Source: JOPF136 sp035517515
Lineage (GTDB): Bacteria > Acidobacteriota > Terriglobia > Acidiferrales > UBA7541
NCBI GenBank assembly: GCA_035517515.1
Contig: DATIYQ010000173.1
Coordinates: forward strand, 1-64,000
DNA: 64,000 bases
Direction: 5' to 3'
Shown here: in pieces, positions 9,483 to 18,281 of the stretch
How the letters are laid out: every line of letters begins with the position of its first letter
How positions within the stretch are numbered: position 1 is the stretch's first letter
The notes under the pieces: generated by a model
Databases searched by the model: none
What the model saw: the letters and a program-made list of their open reading frames with translations, nothing else
What the model was told of the DNA's origin: nothing
Position numbers and translations under genes: made by a program

Positions 9483-11183
9483 TCAATCCAGCGGCGAAAT
9501 GGCGCGGAAGGGAATGCGCACGATGGTGGCCAGTTCCACCGTGTGACCCTGGCGTTGGGCGGCCTGGAATCTCCATCGCGAAAGCGCCTGCATGGCGTTC
9601 TGATCGAGGAGCGGGTCCAGGCTCTTCACGATTTCGATGCTGTCCACTGAGCCGTCGCGCCGGATGATCGCGTAGAGAATCACATCTCCCTGCACCTTGG
9701 CGGTGACCAGTGAGGGCGGATACTTCGGATCCACCTTCCGGAGCGGAACTGGGCCGGCCACGGCGGGCGAGTCGATCGTTCCCGGAATTTCTTTCCCGTT
9801 CTCGTCCAGTTCCACAAATTTCAGCGTCCAAGTGCCGGTGGCGCTGGCGAGATTCGGCATGCTCACGTGCAGCGTGTACACCCGCCCGGGCTCCAGCAAA
9901 TGCTCCGGCGTCACTCCGGCTTTGATGCGGTCCTGGATGCTCGAGGCGGGAGAGGCTTGAGATTCGCTCGCGGGCACGGCTGCTACGCCGGGCTGCGGAC
10001 GTGACCGGAGCATGTGCGACATCGAAAGCAATCCGGTGCTGCTGCTGCCTCCGCCTCCCGCACCCACGCCACCCGCTCCAGGTGGACCAACGATGTCCGA
10101 TACCGGGCCGTTCTTCCCCGCCGAAACGGCCACGCCCGGCACTCCACTGGAATGCCCGCCAGTCCCAGCCAGCTTGCCGTTTTCGGGGAGTCCGCTTCCT
10201 CCCGAGGTAGAGGTGGGATGTCCTTCGGGCGAAAGGGCGAACTGCGCGCTCAAATTCCCCGCGGGAACCTGCAACTCGGGCGGCGGCGGCGCGGGAGTTT
10301 CCGAGAGCGCGATCAGCCGCTGCCCCGCAGCCTCGGTGTTGATGGCCGGAGCGATCTCTGGGGCGGCCTCTTCCTTTACCTTTTCGGCGGCGAAGGTCGG
10401 ATGGGCTGCGGTTTTCACCTCCAGCGCCGGTTTGGGCAGGTCTGGATGCGAGGAGATGATGGCGGTGTCCAGCGTTTTGTGGGACATCGCGATTTCCGGC
10501 GCCACCACGTGCGTCTGTGCCCGGGCCGTCCTGTGCCGCATGCGCGTATTGGGATTCACCCGCAGATGCCGCCGAGGCGTCGCGGGCTGCGGCAGGTTGG
10601 GCCACTCCACGATGTTCGGGAGCGGGGGGAGAATCTTCGGAGCTTCCGGCGAAGCCGCCGGCTCGATCAATGTCTGCCGGGGGTGTGTGGCCTTCACCGG
10701 ATTGGAGACGATGGTCTGCCGCGGATGGAAAGCGGGCGTGCCGTCGTTCGCCGTCGCCTCCGCGGAGTGCACGGCAGTCTTTCGGCCCCCGCGGGTGGAG
10801 CGCAGCGACGGGATATAAGGCAAGAGCGCGCGCGAGCCGCCCATCCACGCCACTTCCACTGGTGTGGTTGGAGACGCAGCATTTGTGCTGGAACCAAAGC
10901 GCATGCGCAGCGGGAAGATCACCACCAGAACGTGCAGCAGGGCAGAGAGGAAGATCAGGCGCCAATGGATTGGACTGCGGATCCACGCGTCCGGAAAATA
11001 GGGGCCCACCGGCCAGCCGGAGGGCGGCGCCGGCCCGCGGAGCAACACCAGCAGGCTATCCCCCAGGCCCGCCCGCTTCCATTCCCAGGCCGATCCGAAC
11101 ACACGGGCGCGCAAGGCCCGGGGTTGCTCTGCGGTATGCACCGCAGATTTTGTGGTAGCTGGGGACGCGCCAGCCGCACTCAT
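9483..11183 (-). CDS. TonB-family energy transducer-like protein
   Basis: A 566-aa protein with a single N-terminal membrane anchor (WRLIFLSALLHVLVVIFPL, near residue 75), a long low-complexity Pro/Ala/Gly periplasmic stretch and a C-terminal TonB_C domain (VDPKYPPSLVTAKVQGDVILYAII through the terminus). TonB proteins pass proton-motive energy from ExbBD to outer-membrane receptors; no exbB or exbD is in the window. The cytoplasmic N-terminal tail of about 70 residues is longer than usual. A -10-like TATACT lies just upstream (11192-11197, minus strand). It ends 17 bases from the convergent ketopantoate reductase-like gene. Confidence 0.8.
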   Translation of the reverse strand: MSAAGASPATTKSAVHTAEQPRALRARVFGSAWEWKRAGLGDSLLVLLRGPAPPSGWPVGPYFPDAWIRSPIHWRLIFLSALLHVLVVIFPLRMRFGSSTNAASPTTPVEVAWMGGSRALLPYIPSLRSTRGGRKTAVHSAEATANDGTPAFHPRQTIVSNPVKATHPRQTLIEPAASPEAPKILPPLPNIVEWPNLPQPATPRRHLRVNPNTRMRHRTARAQTHVVAPEIAMSHKTLDTAIISSHPDLPKPALEVKTAAHPTFAAEKVKEEAAPEIAPAINTEAAGQRLIALSETPAPPPPELQVPAGNLSAQFALSPEGHPTSTSGGSGLPENGKLAGTGGHSSGVPGVAVSAGKNGPVSDIVGPPGAGGVGAGGGGSSSTGLLSMSHMLRSRPQPGVAAVPASESQASPASSIQDRIKAGVTPEHLLEPGRVYTLHVSMPNLASATGTWTLKFVELDENGKEIPGTIDSPAVAGPVPLRKVDPKYPPSLVTAKVQGDVILYAIIRRDGSVDSIEIVKSLDPLLDQNAMQALSRWRFQAAQRQGHTVELATIVRIPFRAISPLD

Positions 11184-11447
11184 AGACCCTTAGTATAGCC
11201 GAGCGCGCCGCGGATGGCGTCCCCCCGCGCCGTGCTGTTGCCTGCGACATACTTGCCGCATTCCCTTCTCAGTCAAAGGCACCCTGAAGGCTATCAAGCT
11301 GGCCTCCGCAGGCGTTCCCGGCTTGCACGCCGGGTCCTCTGAAGGTCCGGCCCAGGCATCGGGCGCGCAACAGCAGCGAACAAAAAGAGGGTTTCCGGCC
11401 TGCTCTGCAAACCGTGATCTCCTGTACTCTCCACCCCGCGCCACTGT
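11184..11447. other. intergenic region, rsmD 3' end to TonB-like gene 5' end
   Basis: No supported gene. It contains a 6-bp-stem hairpin (CCCGGC/GCCGGG, 11317-11334) without a following T-run, and a -10-like element for the minus-strand TonB-like gene at 11192-11197. Nothing else is recognised. Confidence 0.5.
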
Positions 11448-12077
11448 TCACTCGCGCTTCAGGGAATAAAACTCCAGAGCGGCATCGCCCTGCATCACCG
11501 TGCGCACGCGAATCAGGGAATCGGGAGCGCCGGGCAGCGTGAGCTTGCGCGTGCGTTCGAAAATGACCAGGGAGTGCGAGCCGATGAGCGGCGAATGAGC
11601 CAGAGCTTCCAGCACCCGGGCGTATTCGTCCTTCTCCTCGTAGGGCGGATCGAAAAACAGGAGATCGGCAGGCTGGCCGGTCCCGGCGAGGGTCGCAAGG
11701 CCACGGCAGACGTCGCCCGCAATGATCTCGACATCAGAGTAGGGAGTGGCGGGTGGCGCCTGGGCTCCGCTCGGGACTTTCGGCGAGTGGCGAGCAGGGA
11801 CGGCGGGAGCGATGCCCAGGGATTCGAGGTTGCGGCGAATCAGAGCCACCGCCGCGCGATGGTTTTCCAGAAAGACCACCCGGCGGGCGCCGCGACTGAG
11901 GGCTTCGATGCCTACAGCGCCGGTGCCGGCAAATCCGTCCACGAACCAACTGCCCTCGACGCGCGTTTGAAGAATGTCGAAAAGCGTTTCGCGCAGGCGG
12001 TCGCTTGTAGGACGCAGCGCCAGACCGCGGGCGCTTGCGAGGCGGCGGCTCCCGAATTTGCCAGCGATGACGCGCAT
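11448..12077 (-). CDS. rsmD: 16S rRNA (guanine(966)-N(2))-methyltransferase
   Basis: A 209-aa SAM-dependent methyltransferase. It opens with MRVIAGKFGSRRL and RPTSDRLRETLFDIL, has the SAM-binding loop VDGFAGTGAVGIEALSRGA and the catalytic LLFFDPPYEEK (DPPY motif for N2 of guanine). This is the RsmD signature; the enzyme methylates G966 in helix 31 of 16S rRNA. I chose ATG 12077 because the protein core begins there; longer starts would overlap recG. It follows recG on the same strand with a 92-base gap, and the two are probably cotranscribed. Confidence 0.9.
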   Translation of the reverse strand: MRVIAGKFGSRRLASARGLALRPTSDRLRETLFDILQTRVEGSWFVDGFAGTGAVGIEALSRGARRVVFLENHRAAVALIRRNLESLGIAPAVPARHSPKVPSGAQAPPATPYSDVEIIAGDVCRGLATLAGTGQPADLLFFDPPYEEKDEYARVLEALAHSPLIGSHSLVIFERTRKLTLPGAPDSLIRVRTVMQGDAALEFYSLKRE

Positions 12078-12169
12078 GGTGGCGTGGCCCGTGGATATCT
12101 CCGCAGGGGCACCGCGCAGCAGTGCCCGCCTGGCCGCCGGAGTCTGGGAAGGCGCAGTGAGCAGCGCCC

Positions 12170-14242
12170 CTACCCAACGGCGGCAAGCTGGTAGCGGCGC
12201 TTCCATTGCGGCCCCAGGAAAGCCATGATCCGTGCCAGTTCCGGCGAGTCTCCGGCTTCCACCAGGGCCAGTGCCTCGAGCCGCGCGGCCTCGAGCAATT
12301 CGAAATCCCGCAGGGGATTGGCCACGTGAAAACCGAAGTCGCCGTGCTGCCGCGTGCCGAAAAGTTCTCCTGGCCCGCGCAGGCGCAGGTCTGCCTCCGC
12401 GATTTCAAAACCATTGGTGGTGCGCACCATGGTGGTCAGGCGCTCGCGGGCCTCTTCAGACATTTGCCGCGGGGCCACCAGCACGCAGTAGGAGCGCTCC
12501 GCGCCGCGTCCCACGCGTCCGCGCAGTTGGTGGAGCTGAGCCAAGCCAAAGCGCTCGGCATGCTCGATGACCATCACCGTGGCGTTGGCCACATCCACGC
12601 CCACCTCAATCACCGTGGTCGAGACCAACAGGTTCAGATCTCCTCTGCGAAAGCTGTCAATCACCGCTTCCTTCTCTTCGCTCTTCAGCCGGCCGTGCAA
12701 GAGGCCGGCGCGCAGCTCGGGGAAAACCTTCTGTGAGAGCCGCTCGTATTCCGCGACCGCGGCCTTCAGCTCGGCCTTCGATTCCTCAATCACCGGATAG
12801 ACCACATACCCCTGGCGGCCCTTTTTCACTTCGCCCCGCAGGAATTCCCACACGCCGGGCAGGCTGTCTTCGGAGGCGATGCGCGTCTCCACGGGCCGGC
12901 GCCCGGGGGGCAGTTCGTCAATCACGGATTGGTCCAGGTCGCCGTAGAGCGTCAGGGATAGGGTGCGTGGGATAGGCGTGGCGGTCATCACCAGCACGTC
13001 CGGCTGCGCGCCTTTTTCCATCAGCCGTTTGCGCTGCAGCACCCCGAAGCGGTGCTGCTCGTCCACAATTACTAGGCCCAGCGCCCGGAACTCCGCGGCG
13101 TCTTCGATTAGCGCGTGAGTGCCCACCACGAATTGCGTGGCCCCGTTGCGCAGGCCTTCCAGCGTGGCGCGTTTTTCGGCCGGCTTCATCCCGCTGATCA
13201 GCAAATCGGCGCGGTAGCCGGAAGGGGCCAGCAGCCGCCGCGCCGTCAGATGATGCTGCACTGCCAGGATTTCCGTGGGCGCCATCAGCGCTACCTGGCT
13301 GCCGTTTTCCATCACGATCACCGCCGCTTCCAGAGCCACCAGCGTTTTTCCGCAGCCCACGTCGCCCATCAGCAGGCGGTTCATGGGCACGGCGCGTTCC
13401 AAGTCCGCGGCGATTTCCCCCAGCACCCGCTTCTGCGCCGCGGTGGGCTTGAAGGGCAGGATTTTTTTCACTGCTTCGCGGATGCGCGGCTCGCGCACTT
13501 GATAGGCGTGCCCAGGCTCGTGCTGTGCCTCGCGCCGCCGCACCGCCAGGCCCAACTGGTAGTAGAACAGCTCCTCGAAAATTAGCCGGCGCTGCGCGGG
13601 GGTGCGGAAGGCGTTCAGCGCGTCCAAGTTCGCGTCCGGGGGAGGGAAATGCGCCGCTTCGATGGCCGCGCGCCGCGCGGGAAATTGATACCGCGCGCGC
13701 ACCGCCTCCGGCAGGGGATCGGGAAGGGAAGTCTCCAGCAGGCCGAGCGCGTGATGGATAATGCGCCGCAGCATGCGCGAGCTGATTCCGCCCAGGCCCT
13801 CGTAAATGGGCACCATGCGCCCGACTTCGGTGGAATCCTCCGACGTGCCGCTGAGCAACTCGAACTCCGGATTGATCATTTCCACTTTGCCGGGGCGGTA
13901 GGCATCGAAGTCCGCTTTGCCGTGCAGCACGATGGCTTGCCCGGCCTTGAAGCGGCCTTCGAGGTACTGGCCATGGAAGAATCGGCAATAGAGCGTGCCG
14001 CTCGCATCCTTCACCGTCAGGTAGTAGATGCCGCCGCGCCCGCGGCGGAATCCGCCCAGGCTGCCGTGCACGACTTCGCCGCGGACGGTCACTACTCCGC
14101 CGCCCGGGATATCGCGGATGGGGGTGAAGTGCATGCGGTCTTCATAACGGAACGGCAGGCGGCGCAGCAGATCCTCGAACGTGACGATGCCGTGATCGGC
14201 CAGCACCTGGGCGCGCGCTGGGCCCACGCCCTTCAGGTACAT
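12170..14242 (-). CDS. recG: ATP-dependent DNA helicase RecG
   Basis: A 690-aa superfamily 2 helicase that remodels stalled forks and Holliday junctions. The N-terminal wedge begins MYLKGVGPARAQVLADHGI; the helicase core has Walker A in LLMGDVGCGKTLVAL, the DEQH box in VIVDEQHRFG, motif III MTATPIPRTL and motif VI QLHQLRGRVGRG. The frame stays open 177 bases further upstream, but that part reads through a CACAGAG-type repeat and is unlikely to be coding. A GTG immediately before the ATG is an alternative start. rsmD follows on the same strand. Confidence 0.93.
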   Translation of the reverse strand: MYLKGVGPARAQVLADHGIVTFEDLLRRLPFRYEDRMHFTPIRDIPGGGVVTVRGEVVHGSLGGFRRGRGGIYYLTVKDASGTLYCRFFHGQYLEGRFKAGQAIVLHGKADFDAYRPGKVEMINPEFELLSGTSEDSTEVGRMVPIYEGLGGISSRMLRRIIHHALGLLETSLPDPLPEAVRARYQFPARRAAIEAAHFPPPDANLDALNAFRTPAQRRLIFEELFYYQLGLAVRRREAQHEPGHAYQVREPRIREAVKKILPFKPTAAQKRVLGEIAADLERAVPMNRLLMGDVGCGKTLVALEAAVIVMENGSQVALMAPTEILAVQHHLTARRLLAPSGYRADLLISGMKPAEKRATLEGLRNGATQFVVGTHALIEDAAEFRALGLVIVDEQHRFGVLQRKRLMEKGAQPDVLVMTATPIPRTLSLTLYGDLDQSVIDELPPGRRPVETRIASEDSLPGVWEFLRGEVKKGRQGYVVYPVIEESKAELKAAVAEYERLSQKVFPELRAGLLHGRLKSEEKEAVIDSFRRGDLNLLVSTTVIEVGVDVANATVMVIEHAERFGLAQLHQLRGRVGRGAERSYCVLVAPRQMSEEARERLTTMVRTTNGFEIAEADLRLRGPGELFGTRQHGDFGFHVANPLRDFELLEAARLEALALVEAGDSPELARIMAFLGPQWKRRYQLAAVG

Positions 14243-14356
14243 CACTTCACTTCCCAGACTTACGTTTCTCGATTCCGTTTGCAGGGCGGCCCCCGTTGGT
14301 GCCAGTTGATAGTTTACCTTCAACAGTTCATAGCTCAGCCCGCGGGAAAGATTTAT

Positions 14357-14440
14357 CACAGAGCTCGCCGAGGGCACAGAGCGCACGGAGGGGACGGGGA
14401 GCCTCTCCCAAAGTCGCAAGGGCGCAGAGGTTCGCGAAGA
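14357..14440. repeat. CACAGAG / GCGCAGAG-type degenerate repeat
   Basis: A run of short degenerate units (CACAGAG..., GCACAGAG..., GCACGGAGG) followed by TCGCAAGGGCGCAGAG. The last 16 bases match 15 of 16 positions at 56689-56704, and related CACGGAGG units occur at 55881-55905. It inflates upstream open frames of flanking genes. Confidence 0.5.
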
Positions 14441-14583
14441 TTGCAGGATCGTTTCCCCGACCGCGACGGGCTTCGATGGCGAGCAAAATCGGACCAGAGA
14501 TAAGTGGGACGTGGGCCCCTCTTGCCGCGAATGGGCCGCCCGTCAGCTGAAAAGCAGTCAACGCCGGCCATATGGACAGCTTC

Positions 14584-14616
14584 TGCCCGATTGCCTGCAT
14601 CTATGCGGGCAGGCAA
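14584..14616. promoter_or_regulatory. two overlapping alternative inverted repeats
   Basis: TTGCCTGC (14591-14598) pairs with GCAGGCAA (14609-14616), and TGCCCG (14584-14589) pairs with CGGGCA (14606-14611). The two pairings share bases at 14609-14611, so they exclude each other in RNA. It lies about 85 bases before the GTG of the + strand membrane-protein gene. The role is unknown. Confidence 0.35.
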
Positions 14617-14701
14617 GTTGCGGGGTTCCGGTCGAATTTGAAGACGATTCCTGGCTAAACGGTCTTACATTGCTTCCGGGACCTTAGAGGGGAGATCACT
14701 C

Positions 14702-15493
14702 GTGAACCGCCTGATGAATGCGTTGTCGAGCATGGGCCGGGCGATCTTTGCCCTGTCCATCGTGGCCATCGGAATTGAAACCTGGGTGTGCGCCCGGATG
14801 GTGGCTCAGCCGCTGGGCCGCGGCTACGACGGGCTGCCGCTGATTCCCTGGCTTCCAGCAATCCCGTGGCTGGCCTACCTGGCCGGGACGATCTGGGTAG
14901 CGTGCGGAGCAACCTTCTTCGCGAGGAACCCATCCGGGCAGATGGCGATTGCGCTGGGAGTGTTGTTCATTGGATGCTCACTGGCCCTCGTGTTGCCTCG
15001 CTACGTGTGGCACATCGGAAGCATTCCCTTCCGCACGGTGCTATTGGAGCCGATTGTCATCGGATGCGTAGCGATGCTCATCCCCGCGCGCGGGCAGCTT
15101 CCCGGGTGGCTGGCTGCGGCGAGCCGGTATGTGTTCGGGATTTCGCTGGCCGTGTTCGGGGTGGATCATCTGGTAGGGCTTGCGTTTCATGCGTCGTTCG
15201 TGCCCTGGTGGCTTCCGTGGCACACTTTCTGGGCAGCGTTTTTCGGCGTGGCATTTATGGTCGCGGCGGTGAGCATTACGTTTCGGGTGCTGGAACGCTG
15301 GGGGGCGGCGGGACTGGGCCTGATGTTCGGAATCTGGGTGCTGACGCTGCACCTGCCGCGGGTGTTCGGATTGCTCGGGGGCGGAGGGCTGCGGGATGCG
15401 GATGAATGGTCAAGCATGCTGATCGCGATGGCACTGTGGGGAGGACCGTGGGGGATGTTAGACAGGATGATCGCGAGAGCAGTGAAAAACTGA
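14702..15493 (+). CDS. multi-pass membrane protein, DoxX-like, unknown function
   Basis: A 263-aa integral membrane protein with about seven hydrophobic segments spread along its length. GTG start with GAGGGGAG 9-10 bases upstream. Charged loops are short. The overall look resembles DoxX/DUF-type membrane proteins of Acidobacteriota, but I see no diagnostic motif. It stands alone between recG (divergent) and the M13 peptidase. Confidence 0.65.
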   Translation: MNRLMNALSSMGRAIFALSIVAIGIETWVCARMVAQPLGRGYDGLPLIPWLPAIPWLAYLAGTIWVACGATFFARNPSGQMAIALGVLFIGCSLALVLPRYVWHIGSIPFRTVLLEPIVIGCVAMLIPARGQLPGWLAAASRYVFGISLAVFGVDHLVGLAFHASFVPWWLPWHTFWAAFFGVAFMVAAVSITFRVLERWGAAGLGLMFGIWVLTLHLPRVFGLLGGGGLRDADEWSSMLIAMALWGGPWGMLDRMIARAVKN

Positions 15494-15668
15494 ACTCTGC
15501 CACCTGTGCTCCCGGGGAATTGTCGCCCGGAACTCCCCAATTACAGGCCGCACTCCAGAGAGCTGCGGGCACGGATGAAACCACCGTGGAATGAAAGCCG
15601 TCGAATGCAAGCTGCCGGGCGATTCTGAAAGCTGAGTTATGATGGCCCGCCCTGCGAATGGAGGAACC

Positions 15669-17693
15669 ATGCGTTTCGTTCGATGCCTGATGCTCGCGCT
15701 TCTGTGCGGGATCTCACTGGCGGCGCAGACCGCCGCGCAGCACGGAATTCAAGTGGACGACCTGGACCGGAAGTGCGATCCCTGCACCGACTTTTCGCAA
15801 TTCGCCAACGGCGCGTGGCACGTGAAGAATCCCATCCCCGCTTACATGGACCGCTGGAGCCGGCGATGGAAGGCCGGCGAGGACGCCAAGGAACAGTTGC
15901 GGGTGATTCTGGACCAGGTATCCGCGCGCACGGACTGGCCCAAGGGAAGCGTGGAGCAGTTGATCGGGGACTTTTACGGATCCTGCATGGATGAGGCGCG
16001 CATCAACAAGCTGGGCCTGACGCCGGCCGAACCGATGCTGAAAGAGATTCGGGCGATGAGCAACACGCGGGACCTGGAGAAGATGATCCTGACATTCCAC
16101 GAACAGGCCATCTTCGCGCCCTTCGGATTGACCTCGCAGCCGGACAGCCACAATCCGCCGGAAACCATCGCCTACGTGTTCGCCTCCGGGCTGGGGCTGC
16201 CGGACCGGGATTACTACCTGAAGCCGGAGCAGCGGTTCCAAGACGCGCGCGAGAAGTATCACGCCCACGTGGAGGCCATGCTCCGGCTGGCGGGGTACGA
16301 CGACAAAAGCGCGCAGGCCGCGGCAGAAACGGTTTTTGGGTTGGAAAAGAAGCTGGCGGAGCACTCGCTGGACAATGTGGCGCTGCGCGACCCGGCCAAT
16401 ACCGACCATAAGATGACGTATGCCGCGCTCTCACAGCTGGCTCCGACCATGGACTGGGACGCGTATTTTTCCTCCGCCAAGATTTCGCGCGCGGACCTGA
16501 ACGTCGCCGAGCCGGAATTCTTGCGGGAAGTGGACCGCCAGCTTCGGGAAACGCCCCTGGCCGACTGGAAGACGTACCTGACCTGGCAGTTCCTGAACGC
16601 AAAGGCGGACACGCTCTCGGAAGGATTCGTGAAGGAAAACTTCGAATTCCAGGGGAAGTATTTGAGCGGGGCCACGGAAATCAAGCCGCGGTGGAAGCGG
16701 TGCGCGGAGTCCACGGACCAGCTCCTGGGCGAGGCGCTGGGCAAAAAATACGTGGAGAAGTATTTCCCGCCGCAGGCCAAGGCAAGGGCGCAGGAGATGG
16801 TGACCAACATCATCGCCGCGATGCACGACACCATCGAAGGGCTGACCTGGATGGGGCCGGAGACGAAGAAGAAGGCGCTGGAGAAGCTGGCCACGCTGAA
16901 TCCCAAGATCGGGTATCCGGACAAGTGGAAGGACTACAGCGGCGTGGCGCTGAGCCGGGCGTCCTTCTGGGACAACCAGTACGCGGCGGTGCGCTGGAAC
17001 GTGCTGGATGACGACTGGAACCTGATTGGAAAACCGACGGACCGCGGCCGGTGGGGCATGACGCCGCCGACCTCGAATGCCTATTACAATCCGCTGCTGA
17101 ACGAAATCGTTTTCCCGGCGGCCATTTTGCAGCCTCCGGCGTTCGACATGAACGCCGTGGATGCGGTGAACTACGGGTCGATTGGGGTGGTGATCGGGCA
17201 CGAAATCAGCCACGGCTTTGACGATCAGGGAGCAAAGTTCGATGCGCAGGGGCGGCTGAAAAACTGGTGGACTCCCGAAGACGAAAGGCGCTTTGAAGAA
17301 AAAACCGCGTGCGTGGCGCGGCAATTCGACGGCTATTTTATCGAGCCGAACATCCACCACAACGGAAAGCTGGTGCTGGGCGAAAGCATCGGTGACTTGG
17401 CGGGAGCGAAGATCTCTTACCGGGCGTTCCATAAGGCCGAGCAACAGCATCCCGCCCCAACGCTGGATGGCTTCACTCCCGACCAGCAGTTTTTCATCGC
17501 CTGGGGACAGTGGCGCGGGGACGCGATTCGTCCCGAGACGCAGCGCAAGATGGTGCAGGGCGATCCGCACCCGATCGCGAAATTCAGAGTGATCGGGCCT
17601 TTCTCAAACATGCCGGCATTTGCCGCCGCGTTTGGGTGCAAGGCGGACTCGCCGATGGTCCGGCCTGCAGCGGACCGCTGTGAGGTGTGGTAG
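15669..17693 (+). CDS. M13-family zinc metallopeptidase (neprilysin/PepO type), secreted
   Basis: A 674-aa M13 peptidase. It has a signal peptide (MRFVRCLMLALLCGISLAAQ), the M13 N-terminal signature CDPCTDFSQFANGAW, the zinc-binding HEISH at residues 511-515, the third zinc ligand Glu in GESIGDLAG (residue 572) and the canonical C-terminal CxxW (CEVW). The length fits the family. I chose ATG 15669, which has GGAGG upstream; an in-frame ATG at 15639 would place ten extra residues before the signal. It degrades oligopeptides in the periplasm or outside the cell. Confidence 0.93.
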   Translation: MRFVRCLMLALLCGISLAAQTAAQHGIQVDDLDRKCDPCTDFSQFANGAWHVKNPIPAYMDRWSRRWKAGEDAKEQLRVILDQVSARTDWPKGSVEQLIGDFYGSCMDEARINKLGLTPAEPMLKEIRAMSNTRDLEKMILTFHEQAIFAPFGLTSQPDSHNPPETIAYVFASGLGLPDRDYYLKPEQRFQDAREKYHAHVEAMLRLAGYDDKSAQAAAETVFGLEKKLAEHSLDNVALRDPANTDHKMTYAALSQLAPTMDWDAYFSSAKISRADLNVAEPEFLREVDRQLRETPLADWKTYLTWQFLNAKADTLSEGFVKENFEFQGKYLSGATEIKPRWKRCAESTDQLLGEALGKKYVEKYFPPQAKARAQEMVTNIIAAMHDTIEGLTWMGPETKKKALEKLATLNPKIGYPDKWKDYSGVALSRASFWDNQYAAVRWNVLDDDWNLIGKPTDRGRWGMTPPTSNAYYNPLLNEIVFPAAILQPPAFDMNAVDAVNYGSIGVVIGHEISHGFDDQGAKFDAQGRLKNWWTPEDERRFEEKTACVARQFDGYFIEPNIHHNGKLVLGESIGDLAGAKISYRAFHKAEQQHPAPTLDGFTPDQQFFIAWGQWRGDAIRPETQRKMVQGDPHPIAKFRVIGPFSNMPAFAAAFGCKADSPMVRPAADRCEVW

Positions 17694-17734
17694 GAAGGAA
17701 TCCCGAGCGGGCACTGCCGGAGGGGCTTTCCGGG

Positions 17735-18001
17735 GTGCGCTACGCGGCCAGCCCTCAGATGATGCCCAGCAACGTCCCCAAACGCTCCGTTTTCTCCGGC
17801 TTGGGGGAAAGCTTTCTAGCCGTGGTGCTGGGGAATATTGTGTACTTTGGGGCCGCGCCGTACCTGCCGGAACGGTGGCAACATCAACTCTTCCATCCCG
17901 ATGCGGGGCTGGTGCTGGATTTTCTGACCTGCGCGGCGGTTTTCGGGCTGATCCGGCTGGCCCGGCGAATCCTTCCATCTGCAAGAAACGAAGGCGGTTA
18001 G
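17735..18001 (+). CDS. small membrane protein, unknown function
   Basis: A short protein (88 aa from GTG 17735, which has GGAGGGG upstream; ATG 17759 or 17762 are alternatives) with two hydrophobic segments: FLAVVLGNIVYFGAAPYL and LVLDFLTCAAVFGLIRLA, then a basic tail. It follows the M13 peptidase by about 40 bases. I do not recognise a named family. Confidence 0.5.
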   Translation: MRYAASPQMMPSNVPKRSVFSGLGESFLAVVLGNIVYFGAAPYLPERWQHQLFHPDAGLVLDFLTCAAVFGLIRLARRILPSARNEGG

Positions 18002-18136
18002 AAGATTTCCGAAATTCCATGCAACAACAGATTCCGCTTGCGGATCAATGGCATGGGGGGTTCGCAATAACGGCCTTTGGGCGGGTTGCTGCCGTAAGGC
18101 AGGAAAGGCTTCGCTCGCGCGGAGTCCCGGCGGGAG

Positions 18137-18162
18137 GAACCCTGCTATGCTCGCTTACGTCT
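18137..18162 (+). promoter_or_regulatory. ECF-type promoter upstream of the first sigma factor
   Basis: GAACC (18137-18141), a 16-base spacer, then CGTCT (18158-18162). This is the -35/-10 form used by many ECF sigma factors (AAC ... CGTC). The same pair with identical spacing lies upstream of the large permease at 24063-24088. It implies autoregulation by the sigma factor encoded at 18282. Confidence 0.5.
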
Positions 18163-18171
18163 TTAATAGTG

Positions 18172-18187
18172 CTCACCCTTGGGTGAG
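18172..18187 (+). promoter_or_regulatory. hairpin at the predicted 5' end of the sigma-factor mRNA
   Basis: CTCACCC and GGGTGAG (7-bp arms, two-base loop). With a start site expected about 6-10 bases after CGTCT, this stem would sit at the very 5' end of the transcript, where such stems can protect mRNA. That is an inference. Confidence 0.35.
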
Positions 18188-18224
18188 TCCCGGCGTCCAA
18201 ACATCTGGAGACGCATGTTCCTAG

Positions 18225-18254
18225 CCGATGGGTCATCCGGGGATGACCCATCGG
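18225..18254. promoter_or_regulatory. perfect 14-bp inverted repeat before the sigma gene
   Basis: Arms CCGATGGGTCATCC and GGATGACCCATCGG separated by GG, ending 27 bases before the ATG at 18282. There is no T-run, so it is not a standard terminator. It could be an operator for a dimeric regulator or an mRNA hairpin that limits translation. Confidence 0.5.
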
Positions 18255-18281
18255 AGGAACCGGGCGCCGGGCGATTCCAGT

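Larger units (their letters stand above)
14243..14701. other. 459-bp intergenic region between divergent recG and a membrane-protein gene
   Basis: No gene is supported. It carries a CACAGAG/GCGCAGAG-type repeat (14357-14440) next to recG and a pair of overlapping, mutually exclusive inverted repeats at 14584-14616. The region must hold both divergent promoters, but I see no strong hexamer pair. Confidence 0.5.

Noticed and set aside
14243..14419. N-terminal extension of recG
   Set aside because: The added residues read through a degenerate repeat; the RecG wedge begins at MYLKGVGPAR.
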